Shown here one piece after another: positions 1-7,871 of a stretch of DNA of 64,000 nt. Below the pieces are notes generated by a model. The model did not search any database, had not been told where the DNA came from, and saw only the letters and a list, made by a program, of their open reading frames with translations. The first letter of the stretch is position 1; each line of letters opens with the position of its first letter. The stretch covers positions 3,363,001 to 3,427,000 of the forward strand of contig LT907983.1 in the NCBI GenBank assembly GCA_900230115.1, written 5' to 3'. The position numbers were made by a program, and so were the translations under genes. The DNA is from Spirosomataceae bacterium TFI 002 (lineage in GTDB: Bacteria; Bacteroidota; Bacteroidia; Cytophagales; Spirosomataceae).

Positions 1-846
1 ATTATGTCCCATTTTAATAAACGAGTTTTCAATCACTTTCGAGAAGTCTGGAGATATGCCAACTGAAAAATAAATCTTATGATCTTTCTTCTCCTTTGTT
101 TCTCGTGCGATGATTTTATTTTCTCTATTGTATTGAGATGGATCCTGCAAATAGGCTTTATTTATATCGGTATTGACAAAGCTTTTGTTGTCAATTAATT
201 GAGGTGAGTTAATACGGAAAGTCTTCGTAATTGAATTTAAATCTCCTTTTTTGGTTGATACACCTGAATTAGAATTTAATGTTGTTCGAGAGTTATTCTC
301 TTTTCTTAAAGCTAGATTTGTATTGTTGTTACCTATTCTCGACTTAGCTTGTACCTTTTCTTTTGTGCTGTTTATGAGAGTATTAGTTGACTTAAAAGAG
401 TTTCCTTGATCTAGGTTAGATATTGTAGCAGCTGGTTTTGAATCTTTATTAATTTGTTCTGTTTTTAAGTTTCTGGCGTCCAAAGCGACGATGTTGTCCT
501 GGGTGTTACTCTTTTCAAGGTTTTCGCTATTGGTAAGATTTTCTTTTACTATTGCGGTACTACGTTTTTCATCTACAGTGCTAGAAATTTCATTTTTAGA
601 AGCAAAGAAGCTATTTTCTCCCCAGAAATATTTGGTGCCAATAATCCCTGCAAAAAGGAAAATCCCTAAAAGGGTCAGTAGGTTTCTATTGTTGAAAAAT
701 GCCCCTTTTGTGCCAATGTCGCCTTTGTCAAGTTTAGCTTCGAGGTCTAGCCATGAGCTTTCGTCAAACTCTGGATTAATTGTTTTTGAAGCTTTTTTAA
801 AGAGCTCATCTAACTCAATGTCCGATATGTCTTTCCTATTTTTCAT
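1..846 (-). CDS. Membrane protein downstream of an ECF sigma factor (partial, 3' end outside window)
   Basis: The frame is open from ATG at 846 to the window edge, giving 282 codons without a stop. The N-terminus is acidic and cytoplasmic-looking (motif ELDELFKKAS). One membrane segment lies at about residues 56-74, followed by a long Ser/Thr/Asn-rich linker to about residue 255. The last visible residues (KIYFSVGISPDFSKV) look like the opening strand of an outer-membrane beta-barrel domain. Its ATG overlaps the stop of the sigma-factor gene (ATGA), so the two are almost certainly co-translated. Bacteroidota often pair an ECF sigma factor with a single-pass protein of this layout, which may act as its anti-sigma factor. 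That role is inferred from position and topology only. The C-terminal domain cannot be confirmed because the gene is cut. Confidence 0.75.
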   Translation of the reverse strand, partial: MKNRKDISDIELDELFKKASKTINPEFDESSWLDLEAKLDKGDIGTKGAFFNNRNLLTLLGIFLFAGIIGTKYFWGENSFFASKNEISSTVDEKRSTAIVKENLTNSENLEKSNTQDNIVALDARNLKTEQINKDSKPAATISNLDQGNSFKSTNTLINSTKEKVQAKSRIGNNNTNLALRKENNSRTTLNSNSGVSTKKGDLNSITKTFRINSPQLIDNKSFVNTDINKAYLQDPSQYNRENKIIARETKEKKDHKIYFSVGISPDFSKVIENSFIKMGHN

Positions 847-1412
847 TTTTGATTTGGCACCTCCTCTGCTAAAGCCAATACTTTTTTTCTAAGAATATCT
901 CTTGCTCTAGATACATTGGATTTGGAAGTCCCTACGCTAATATTCATGCTTTCTGCAACTTCTTGATGTGAATATCCTTCTATCGCGAACATTGTAAATG
1001 CAATTCGGTATGAGTTTGGTAACTCTTTTAAAAGTTGCATTAATTCGCCGGTGCGTAGATTACTGTCGGGAGCGGGTGTGTTGCTCGACTCTGTATATGC
1101 CGAAGATATATCTTGGTGATAGTAGTGTTTTTGTTGATTGCGATAAAAATCAATTGAAGTATTGATTAATATTCTTTTTAGCCAACTCTTGAATGATAAG
1201 CTAGGTTTGAATTTGTGAAGGTTTTTGAAAACCTTCATAAAACCATCGTTTAAAACCTCTAGTGCTTCTTCTCTGGTTTGGCAATAACGAAGACAAATGC
1301 CCATAGCCATTCCATAATGATCTTGGTACAGCTTTTTTTGTGCTGCCCGATCACCATTCTTACACCTTTCGATAAGATTGAGAAATGAGACTTCTGGCAT
1401 TGTTCGTATCAT
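843..1412 (-). CDS. ECF-type RNA polymerase sigma factor
   Basis: This is a sigma-70 family protein of the extracytoplasmic-function type, about 189 residues. Region 2 spans roughly residues 20-90 (LYQDHYGMAMGICLRYCQ, then FKSWLKRILINTSIDFYR). Region 4 is at the C-terminus, with a helix-turn-helix around YSHQEVAESMNISVGTSKSN. I chose ATG at 1412. The frame also allows TTG at 1415 and a second ATG at 1400, which would remove four residues. The stop overlaps the ATG of the next gene by ATGA. The sigma factor would recruit RNA polymerase to a specific regulon, and the downstream membrane protein is its probable partner. The target genes cannot be deduced from the window. Confidence 0.9.
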   Translation of the reverse strand: MIRTMPEVSFLNLIERCKNGDRAAQKKLYQDHYGMAMGICLRYCQTREEALEVLNDGFMKVFKNLHKFKPSLSFKSWLKRILINTSIDFYRNQQKHYYHQDISSAYTESSNTPAPDSNLRTGELMQLLKELPNSYRIAFTMFAIEGYSHQEVAESMNISVGTSKSNVSRARDILRKKVLALAEEVPNQK

Positions 1413-1511
1413 CAACTTACTTTACGCAAGTTGTTTACAATTGGTTGTAAAGGATGGAAGACAAAATAATAGCTGAACTCTCTTTGGGTATATAATTAAT
1501 ACTTTTTGGTA

Positions 1512-1688
1512 TTAATGTTCTCCAAGATGTTTCTTGTTGTATCCAATAGAAAAAACTAAAATCTCGAGTAAGGCTCCCAAAATGAAAGTAAATAAATCAC
1601 CAAAGATTGCTAGTACGGCAAGAATTCCCACGAATATTACAATCATTAACCAACTTGGAATTTCGAAATTGTTACCTGCTGAAGCCAT
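1512..1688 (-). CDS. Small membrane protein, 58 residues
   Basis: An open frame runs from ATG at 1688 to TAA at 1512-1514. It is almost entirely hydrophobic. After a short polar start (MASAGNNFEIPSW), two membrane segments lie at about residues 14-30 and 32-48, and the tail is basic and polar (GYNKKHLGEH). The composition and clean start and stop suggest a real small integral membrane protein. It sits alone between the sigma factor and a plus-strand outer-membrane protein gene. I do not recognise a family. Because it is short and low in complexity, chance remains possible. Confidence 0.55.
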   Translation of the reverse strand: MASAGNNFEIPSWLMIVIFVGILAVLAIFGDLFTFILGALLEILVFSIGYNKKHLGEH

Positions 1689-1808
1689 TGTTTTATACTT
1701 TATTTATAATTGACAAAGTTATAACTTTTGATCAAAAAAAAGTTTTTTACTTCCAAATTGTTAACATATTGATGCGTTAATATGTAAATAGACTACAACA
1801 TTTAATTT

Positions 1809-2657
1809 ATGGCAAAATATTTTACCCTATTGTTCATGCTTTTTCAGAGTTTTTCTAGTCTTGCTCAAGAAGAGCCTTACTATGAGCCAGTGGGTAAGCG
1901 AACATTGGAGAATTTAAAATATTTGCCAAACTTAGAAACCACTCAAAATAGAATTTATATTGCTACAAGTGGTGGGACAAGATATTTTGGTTCCAAAATG
2001 AATTTATCAAACGATTTCTTTGAGGCGAAAAGAAATACTAGCTTGTATTGGAAAGCTCAATTGGGATATAACTTCGACGATAAGTGGAGCGGTGAATTTG
2101 CTTTTAGTAAGAATCCTATTTACTTAAAAACTAGCCTCTCGGGTCTAAGAAATAGGCAGTCAAGCCTGAATGTAAACAAGGGAGAAAGTTTTAATGAGTT
2201 TCAATTGAGACTGAAACGCAAGATAATTCAAGTTGATAAGGTAGCACAAAAGGCAGGGATTTTTTTTACAACTGGTATTTCTTATTCTCCAAATCTGGCA
2301 AATAGAGATAATGGGTTGTCCCAATATGTGAGCCCGATTTTTAATGGTGCCAATATTCCTCCAGACACTGTTTTACATGAAGTACGTACACGTACGAGTA
2401 AACATGCTTTTGCCGTTGAGCTAGGATTAGAACTCTCCGGAAGAGTTTCGGATCAACTTGGTGTTGGATTATTTGTAAATACTTGGATTAGGCCGAAAGG
2501 CTCCATGTATAACGATTTAAGCTATAGGGTCAATAGTAGCGAACCGCAGGTTTTTCAGCAATCCTCTAACGCTTTAAACCTAAATGCTGGAATCTTGATT
2601 TACTATAATATGCTTAATTGGGTAAAGTATCGAAACAACAAATCGCTTCTAAATTAG
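1809..2657 (+). CDS. Secreted or outer-membrane protein of unknown function
   Basis: The 282-residue product begins with a signal peptide (MAKYFTLLFMLFQSF, cleavage likely after SLAQ). The rest has alternating polar and hydrophobic stretches with many aromatic residues (SLYWKAQLGYNFDDKWSGEF, GLGLFVNTWIRPKG-like segments), as expected for an outer-membrane beta-barrel. It ends at LLN, without the usual terminal aromatic residue. No catalytic motif is visible. It stands alone, with its own start about 120 bases after the small minus-strand gene. The barrel assignment is inferred from composition. The function is unknown. Confidence 0.7.
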   Translation: MAKYFTLLFMLFQSFSSLAQEEPYYEPVGKRTLENLKYLPNLETTQNRIYIATSGGTRYFGSKMNLSNDFFEAKRNTSLYWKAQLGYNFDDKWSGEFAFSKNPIYLKTSLSGLRNRQSSLNVNKGESFNEFQLRLKRKIIQVDKVAQKAGIFFTTGISYSPNLANRDNGLSQYVSPIFNGANIPPDTVLHEVRTRTSKHAFAVELGLELSGRVSDQLGVGLFVNTWIRPKGSMYNDLSYRVNSSEPQVFQQSSNALNLNAGILIYYNMLNWVKYRNNKSLLN

Positions 2658-2740
2658 TTGGATGTTATGTTTGAAATTCTTTGCAATTTTAAGTATTATT
2701 GCAAAGACATATAAATCCCCAATCCTAAAACAAAGAAAGC

Positions 2741-3079
2741 ATGAGTAAATTTGCGGAATGCATGGAGCTTTACAAAGCTCAAAACGCTGAGTACAATATG
2801 GGACTAAGCGAAACATTATTAACAGCAGTTGCAAAAGGGTTAGGCCCTTCAATCTACAATCCTGATTCTTCTAAAGTTTCTGGTTCTGATCAGTCTGAGG
2901 TTGATCGCGTAAAAACTAATTTCTTAATTAAGAAACTAGGTTTAGCAGATGGTCCTAGTTTAGAGCCGGCAATTAGGGAGGTTTTAGAAAAACTAGGGAC
3001 TTCAAATCGTAGTAAGTACAGAGCTGTAGTATATGCGGCATTGGCAGTAAAGTTTTCTAAAGAAGGCGTTTACGCTTAA
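2741..3079 (+). CDS. DUF2853 family protein
   Basis: This small soluble protein of 112 residues starts at ATG. The pattern ending in [15 protein letters not shown], followed by the block [12 protein letters not shown], matches what I recall of the DUF2853 family, a compact helical family of unknown function found in several bacterial phyla. There is no signal peptide or membrane segment. It is not obviously linked to a neighbour: yidD starts 77 bases downstream on the same strand. The family assignment is from memory of its conserved blocks. No biochemical role is known to me. Confidence 0.75.
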   Translation: MSKFAECMELYKAQNAEYNMGLSETLLTAVAKGLGPSIYNPDSSKVSGSDQSEVDRVKTNFLIKKLGLADGPSLEPAIREVLEKLGTSNRSKYRAVVYAALAVKFSKEGVYA

Positions 3080-3155
3080 CCCACAACAAAAAACTTTATG
3101 CACTAGCCTTGATCAAGTCGTTATTGACTGGGTCGAGGCTTTTGTTTTTAATCCC

Positions 3156-3365
3156 ATGAAATATATTGCCATATTCATAGTCAGGCTTTATCAGGCGGCA
3201 ATATCTCCTTGGTATGCACCTTCTTGTAGGTTTAATCCCACATGTTCGCAATATGCTGTAGAGGCCTTGCAAAAACATGGGCTCATAAAAGGACTATATC
3301 TGACTCTCAATAGATTAAGGAAATGTCACCCATGGGGTGGCTCGGGTGATGACCCAGTTCCTTGA
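3156..3365 (+). CDS. yidD: Membrane protein insertion efficiency factor YidD
   Basis: At 69 residues it has the normal YidD length. It carries the hallmark motif [15 protein letters not shown] around residues 24-38 and the closing WHPWGGSG-type motif (here [13 protein letters not shown]). YidD is a small amphipathic membrane-associated protein that helps YidC insert proteins into the inner membrane. It is often next to rnpA and yidC, but neither is here, so the gene has moved away from that context. The ATG at 3156 gives the expected N-terminus ([13 protein letters not shown]). Confidence 0.93.
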   Translation: MKYIAIFIVRLYQAAISPWYAPSCRFNPTCSQYAVEALQKHGLIKGLYLTLNRLRKCHPWGGSGDDPVP

Positions 3366-3435
3366 ATAGGATTATTGCAAGGTTTTTCTTCAATTTATTC
3401 ATAATGTTAAGTCTACTTTTTTGAATGATAATTCA

Positions 3436-3470
3436 TTGACTTTCAGCATTGATAAAACTCCTTAACTTTG
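3436..3470 (+). promoter_or_regulatory. Possible promoter for the serine biosynthesis fusion gene
   Basis: TAACTTTG at 3463-3470 matches the Bacteroidota -7 consensus TAnnTTTG. A TTG at 3436-3438 could serve as the -33 element, but the 24-base spacing is slightly longer than usual. The GTG start lies 34 bases downstream of the -7 box. Confidence 0.35.
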
Positions 3471-3504
3471 ATTTTAATTTTTAACCAAAAGAATACCTAC
3501 AATC

Positions 3505-5397
3505 GTGTCAAAACAGTCCGTTTACATATTTGATTTTGATAGCACTTTTACTCAAGTTGAAGGCTTAGATGAACTAGCCAATATTGCCCTCGAGCATTCG
3601 CCTGAAAGAGAATCTACAGTTGCTAAAATTGTTGAACTTACGAATAAGGGCATGAGTGGTGAAATAGAGTTTGCGGACTCCCTAGCACAAAGAATTGCTT
3701 TGCTAAAGGCCGATAAGGGCCATATAGAGCTCCTTGTTGAGTTTTTGAAAACTAAAATTTCAGAATCTGTTGAGCGTAATATTAAATTTTTTGAGGCTTA
3801 TAGTGACCAAATTCATGTTGTGTCAAGCGGATTTAAGGACTTTATTGTTCCTGTAGTGTTGGACTTTGGAATAAAAGAAGAGAATGTTCACGCAAACACT
3901 TTTGTTTTTGATAATGAAGGAAACATTACTGGTGTGGATTCGCAAAATGTACTTTCGCAAAATGGTGGTAAAATAAAGCTCGTTGAGAGTTTAGGTTTTC
4001 AAGGTGAAGTACATGTGATTGGGGACGGATTTACGGACTACGAAATTAAGAAAAGTGGTTTTGCCGACAAGTTCTATGCATTTACAGAAAACGTGAGCAG
4101 AGAAAAGGTTGTTGAAGTTGCGGATCATGTTGTGGCTTCATTGGACGACTTTTTGTTCATTAATTCACTTCCTAGAAGTCAGTCGTACCCTAAAAGTAGA
4201 ATCAAGGTTTTGCTTTTAGAGAATGTACACGAGGCTGCTGTAGAGGCTTTCGAAGAGCAAGGTTTTAATGTAGAATTTCACAAAGGAGCGATGGATGAAG
4301 AGGAGCTTTGTGAGAAAATTAAAGATGTTTCTATCATTGGAATAAGGTCAAAAACCAATATTACAGCCAAGGTTTTAGAAAATGCAGATAAGCTAATGGC
4401 AGTTGGGGCATTTTGCATTGGAACAAACCAAATTGACCTTGCAAAAGCAACAGAAAAAGGCATAGCGATTTTTAATGCACCATATAGTAATACGAGGTCT
4501 GTTGTTGAACTCGCTATTGGTGAGATCATCATGTTGATTCGTCATATTAGCTCAAATAGCGAAAGGCTTCATAAGGGAGTTTGGAATAAATCTTCGAATG
4601 ATCGCTACGAGATACGTGGTAAAAAGCTTGGATTGATAGGTTATGGCCATATTGGGACTCAATTATCCATTGTTGCTGAAGCATTAGGAATGGAGGTGTA
4701 TTTCTACGACTTGGTGGATAAAATGCCTCTTGGTAATGCTAAAAAATGTAGATCAATGGCAGAAGTACTCTCTAAAGTAGATGTAGTTAGCTTGCATATT
4801 GACGGTAGAGATACTAACACCAACCTAATAGGGAAAAAAGAGTTTGACATGATGAAAAAAGGGGTGATTTTCCTAAATCTTGCCCGTGGATTTGTGGTTG
4901 ATATTCCTTCTTTGGTAGCTGCATTAAAATCTGGCAAAGTTGCTGGTGCAGGTGTTGATGTTTTCCCAGAAGAACCTAAAACAAATAAAGATTCTTTCTC
5001 AAGTGAGCTCATGGGCATGGAGAATGTAATACTTTCTCCGCACATTGGTGGTAGTACAGAGGAAGCACAGGAAGGTATCGGTCATTACGTACCTGAGCGT
5101 TTGCTTGAGTATATCAATAATGGTAGTACTACAGGAAGTGTTAACTTCCCAGAGGTTCAGTTGCCTCTGCTGAAAGACAGTCATCGATTATTGCATCTTC
5201 ACAAGAACGAGCCTGGTGTATTAGCCAAAATCAACAACCTTTTTGCAAAACACCATATCAATGTAAAAGGTCAGTACCTTAAGACTAATGAAGAGATAGG
5301 ATATGTGATTGTGGATATTGCAAAAACTTATTCAAAAGCTTTCATGGAAGACCTCAAAGAATTGGAGGAAACAGCTAAATTCAGAGTTCTATTTTAA
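3505..5397 (+). CDS. serA: Fused HAD phosphatase (SerB-like) and D-3-phosphoglycerate dehydrogenase (SerA)
   Basis: This 630-residue protein has a GTG start. Residues 1-220 are a SerB-like HAD phosphatase: DFDST at 10-14 (nucleophile D10), SSG near 105, GGK near 153 and GDGFTD near 173. Residues 230-550 are an NAD-dependent D-3-phosphoglycerate dehydrogenase: GYGHIG at 379-384, catalytic R461 (NLARGFVVD), E490 (FPEEP) and H513 (PHIGGS). An ACT-type domain, usually the serine-feedback site, fills about 565-630 (HKNEPGVLAKINNLF). The protein would thus join the first and last steps of serine synthesis from 3-phosphoglycerate. The middle enzyme, SerC, is not in the window. All key residues of both halves appear intact. 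Domain identities are strong; the phosphatase substrate is inferred from the fusion. Confidence 0.92.
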   Translation: MSKQSVYIFDFDSTFTQVEGLDELANIALEHSPERESTVAKIVELTNKGMSGEIEFADSLAQRIALLKADKGHIELLVEFLKTKISESVERNIKFFEAYSDQIHVVSSGFKDFIVPVVLDFGIKEENVHANTFVFDNEGNITGVDSQNVLSQNGGKIKLVESLGFQGEVHVIGDGFTDYEIKKSGFADKFYAFTENVSREKVVEVADHVVASLDDFLFINSLPRSQSYPKSRIKVLLLENVHEAAVEAFEEQGFNVEFHKGAMDEEELCEKIKDVSIIGIRSKTNITAKVLENADKLMAVGAFCIGTNQIDLAKATEKGIAIFNAPYSNTRSVVELAIGEIIMLIRHISSNSERLHKGVWNKSSNDRYEIRGKKLGLIGYGHIGTQLSIVAEALGMEVYFYDLVDKMPLGNAKKCRSMAEVLSKVDVVSLHIDGRDTNTNLIGKKEFDMMKKGVIFLNLARGFVVDIPSLVAALKSGKVAGAGVDVFPEEPKTNKDSFSSELMGMENVILSPHIGGSTEEAQEGIGHYVPERLLEYINNGSTTGSVNFPEVQLPLLKDSHRLLHLHKNEPGVLAKINNLFAKHHINVKGQYLKTNEEIGYVIVDIAKTYSKAFMEDLKELEETAKFRVLF

Positions 5398-5582
5398 TTT
5401 TAGTTTTCGATTCGATTTTGTAGGTTTGTATTATTGGGTCGCCCAGCGATCTTTGTCTATACAGTCTAGAAGAGTGATAGTCTTTGCTTTTACATGATTT
5501 AGGGCCTTTCAGGCAACATTAAATAAAACCGATTGTCACTTGTTGTAGCCAATTACGTATAATTCATAACGTGGATTGAAGA

Positions 5583-5615
5583 TTGTACGTATCTTAACCA
5601 AAAGTACTAGTTTTG
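5583..5615 (+). promoter_or_regulatory. Promoter for the sigma/anti-sigma operon
   Basis: TTG at 5583-5585 and TAGTTTTG at 5608-5615 are separated by 22 bases, fitting the TTG-N17-23-TAnnTTTG pattern of Bacteroidota. The predicted transcript would start near 5622, shortly before the ATG at 5640. Confidence 0.5.
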
Positions 5616-5639
5616 TATTTTTAAAAATCAGAGGAACGC

Positions 5640-6245
5640 ATGGCAGAAGAAGGAGAAATAGTAGACACAAGGCCAAAATATTCGGATACCGAGAAATACG
5701 TTGTGTTCGATAGCGAGTTCATGCCTCATATTGACTCGATGTTTAACTTTGCCTATCGTCTCACAAATGATGAGGACGATGCAAATGACTTGGTACAAGA
5801 TACATACATGAAGGCATATAGGTTTATCAATTCATTTCAGAAGGGAACCAATGCCAAGGCATGGCTTTTTAGAATTCTTAAAAATTCTTTTATAAATGAT
5901 TACCGTAAAAAGAGTAAGGAGCCTGCAAAGGTTGATTACCAAGAAGTAGAAACGGTATATAATTCGGAAAATGAACCTCAATACAACGGTACAGTAGACC
6001 TGCGTACTGATATGGTTCAGGATATGATCGGTGATGAGGTCGCAAGAGCACTCAATGGCCTACCGGTTGACTTCAGGACAGTGATAATTCTTTGTGACAT
6101 TGAAGGCTTCACATATGAGGAAATGGCTAAGATATTAGACATTCCTATTGGTACTGTGAGATCAAGATTACACAGAGCAAGGAACTTATTAAAAGAGAAG
6201 TTACGTTCATATGCTACGAACATGGGTTATAAAGAATTAAGGTAA
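5640..6245 (+). CDS. ECF sigma factor, SigR/SigH-like
   Basis: This sigma-70 family protein has 201 residues. Region 2 (FNFAYRLTNDEDDANDLVQD, then AKAWLFRILKNSFINDYRKK) lies at about residues 38-100. Region 4 (GFTYEEMAKILDIPIGTVRS) lies at about 160-185. The DLVQDTYMKAYR block and the downstream zinc-type anti-sigma factor resemble the SigR/RsrA arrangement that senses thiol-oxidative stress in actinobacteria. The specific signal here is inferred. The partner gene starts 17 bases after the stop, indicating one operon driven by the promoter just upstream. Confidence 0.92.
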   Translation: MAEEGEIVDTRPKYSDTEKYVVFDSEFMPHIDSMFNFAYRLTNDEDDANDLVQDTYMKAYRFINSFQKGTNAKAWLFRILKNSFINDYRKKSKEPAKVDYQEVETVYNSENEPQYNGTVDLRTDMVQDMIGDEVARALNGLPVDFRTVIILCDIEGFTYEEMAKILDIPIGTVRSRLHRARNLLKEKLRSYATNMGYKELR

Positions 6246-6261
6246 GAAAAGGTATAAAAGA

Positions 6262-6582
6262 ATGAGTGAGGCGAAAAAGGAAAACGAGCTTAAGCATCAT
6301 TGTGAAAATCATGAGAAATGCATGCAGATGATTCAGGCTGTTCTAGATGGATCAGCAACGGAGGAAGAAATGCTGCATTTTAAATCCAATATGGATCAGT
6401 GCATGCCATGTATCGAAAACTTTAGTCTCGAGAAGAGCATAAAGGAGTCTCTTCAGCAAAAAATTGAGAAAAAGTGCTGCCCAGAGGCTACTATTGCTAG
6501 AATAAAGACCTCATTAGGTTTTGCAAGCATACTTTTAGCATTCTGCTTGGTTGAGATCAAATTAGTTCAGCTATTTTTTTAG
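6262..6582 (+). CDS. Anti-sigma factor with a ZAS-like Cys/His cluster
   Basis: The 106-residue protein follows the sigma-factor gene directly. It is rich in Cys and His: HHCENHEKC near the start, then HFKSNMDQCMPC at about residues 40-51 and KKCCPEATIARIK near 71. The H...CxxC arrangement and the C-terminal CCPEATI block recall RsrA-type zinc anti-sigma factors, which release their sigma factor when cysteines are oxidised. Here H to CxxC is spaced by seven residues instead of the usual three, so the metal site may be non-classical. One hydrophobic segment (LGFASILLAFCLVEIKLVQL) at the end may anchor it in the membrane. Redox sensing is a plausible but unproven inference. Confidence 0.75.
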   Translation: MSEAKKENELKHHCENHEKCMQMIQAVLDGSATEEEMLHFKSNMDQCMPCIENFSLEKSIKESLQQKIEKKCCPEATIARIKTSLGFASILLAFCLVEIKLVQLFF

Positions 6583-6609
6583 AAGAAATATTTTAAGGAT
6601 ATATTTTAT

Positions 6610-6641
6610 AACCATCGGGAGAAATACTCGATGGTTTTTTT
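6610..6641 (+). terminator. Rho-independent terminator after the anti-sigma gene
   Basis: AACCATCG (6610-6617) pairs with CGATGGTT (6629-6636), and a run of T follows. A few more base pairs (GAG/CTC) can form inside the loop. Confidence 0.8.
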
Positions 6642-6683
6642 AAATCCAAAACTTCACATCTCAAAGCAATTTAGGTTTTGAGT

Positions 6684-6691
6684 TAACTTTG
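6684..6691 (+). promoter_or_regulatory. Possible -7 promoter element directly before gmk
   Basis: TAACTTTG matches TAnnTTTG and ends only five bases before the gmk ATG at 6697. If it is used, the transcript would be leaderless or nearly so. No good -33 element is seen. Confidence 0.3.
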
Positions 6692-6696
6692 AAGCA

Positions 6697-7299
6697 ATGA
6701 AAGGCAAAGCAATTATATTTTGTGCTCCTTCAGGATCGGGGAAAACAACGATCGTAAAACATCTCGTAGAGAAGAACGATGACTTGGGCTTTTCTATTTC
6801 AGCATGTACCAGAGATAAGCGAGGACGTAACGAAGTGCACGGGAAAGATTATTATTTTTTGAGTATTTCTGATTTCAGAAGTAGAATTGAAAATGAAGAA
6901 TTTATAGAGTGGGAAGAGGTGTATCCAGGAGGGTATTATGGAACACTCAAAGAAGAAATAGATCGCTTATGGGATCAAGGGAAGAATGTCATTTTTGATG
7001 TTGATGTCAAAGGAGGTCTACAGTTGAAAAAATATTTTGGTGAAAATGCTTTGGCAGTTTTTGTCAAAGTTCCTTCTCTTAAGGAACTAGAGAAAAGGCT
7101 TCGTTCTCGTGGCACTGAAACTGAGTCGAGCATTGCCGAACGCTTATATAAGGTAGAATTTGAAATGACTTTTCAGCCTAAGTTTGATGTTATTTTGGTG
7201 AATGATGATTTAGAACACTCATTTGAAAAAGCTGAAAAACTATATGAGGATTTTAAAACGAATCAGCTTGAAATATTTACAAAACCACTGACTATCTAA
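6697..7299 (+). CDS. gmk: Guanylate kinase
   Basis: This 200-residue protein phosphorylates GMP to GDP with ATP in the cytoplasm. The P-loop APSGSGKTT lies at residues 10-18. The GMP-binding region ([20 protein letters not shown]) follows at about 34-53, with the usual [16 protein letters not shown] block. The [12 protein letters not shown] motif at about 106-117 is typical of the family. Length is normal. The gene is coupled to nadD by a TAATG overlap, so the two nucleotide-pathway genes form an operon. Confidence 0.96.
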   Translation: MKGKAIIFCAPSGSGKTTIVKHLVEKNDDLGFSISACTRDKRGRNEVHGKDYYFLSISDFRSRIENEEFIEWEEVYPGGYYGTLKEEIDRLWDQGKNVIFDVDVKGGLQLKKYFGENALAVFVKVPSLKELEKRLRSRGTETESSIAERLYKVEFEMTFQPKFDVILVNDDLEHSFEKAEKLYEDFKTNQLEIFTKPLTI

Positions 7300-7871
7300 T
7301 GAAAATCGGATTGTTTTTTGGTTCTTTTAATCCCATTCATATCGGGCACTTGATCATCGCAAATACAATGGTCAGCAATACGGATTTAGATGAGGTTTGG
7401 TTTATTGTATCTCCCCAAAATCCATTCAAAAAGAATAAGGGCTTGTTGCATGAGTTTGATCGGTTAGATATGGTTCAAAAGGCAATTGCAGATAACTTCA
7501 AGCTAAAGGTTAATGACATTGAGTTTAATATGCCAAAACCAAGTTATACAATAGACACGTTGACATTACTAGGCGAGAAGTATAAGGATCATGATTTTGT
7601 CTTACTCATGGGTGAGGATAATTTGGTGAGTTTTGAGAAATGGAAAAACTATGATAAAATTTTAGAGTACTATCAATTGTACGTTTATCCGAGACCCAAT
7701 ACTGCCGCTCATAATTTTAAAGAACATCCTAAGGTTTCTTTTGTAGAAGCACCATTGTTAGATATTTCAGCAACATATATAAGATCGTGTTTGAAAAATA
7801 AGCGATCAATTAAATATTTGGTAACTGAGGAGGTAGAGAATTATATAGCTTGGAAAAAGTTCTATTCTTGA
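7299..7871 (+). CDS. nadD: Nicotinate-nucleotide adenylyltransferase
   Basis: This 190-residue enzyme adenylates nicotinate mononucleotide in NAD synthesis. The nucleotidyltransferase signature GSFNPIHIGHL is at residues 8-18, and the closing ATP-binding motif DISATYIRSCL is near 156-166. Length is normal. The ATG uses the last base of the gmk stop codon. The 3' end overlaps the convergent coaX gene by ten bases. Confidence 0.95.
   Translation: MKIGLFFGSFNPIHIGHLIIANTMVSNTDLDEVWFIVSPQNPFKKNKGLLHEFDRLDMVQKAIADNFKLKVNDIEFNMPKPSYTIDTLTLLGEKYKDHDFVLLMGEDNLVSFEKWKNYDKILEYYQLYVYPRPNTAAHNFKEHPKVSFVEAPLLDISATYIRSCLKNKRSIKYLVTEEVENYIAWKKFYS

Noticed and set aside
491-892. A plus-strand open frame of 133 codons, rich in Ser, Leu and Phe.
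   Set aside because: It is antisense to the open partial membrane-protein gene on the minus strand, whose domain layout is convincing.
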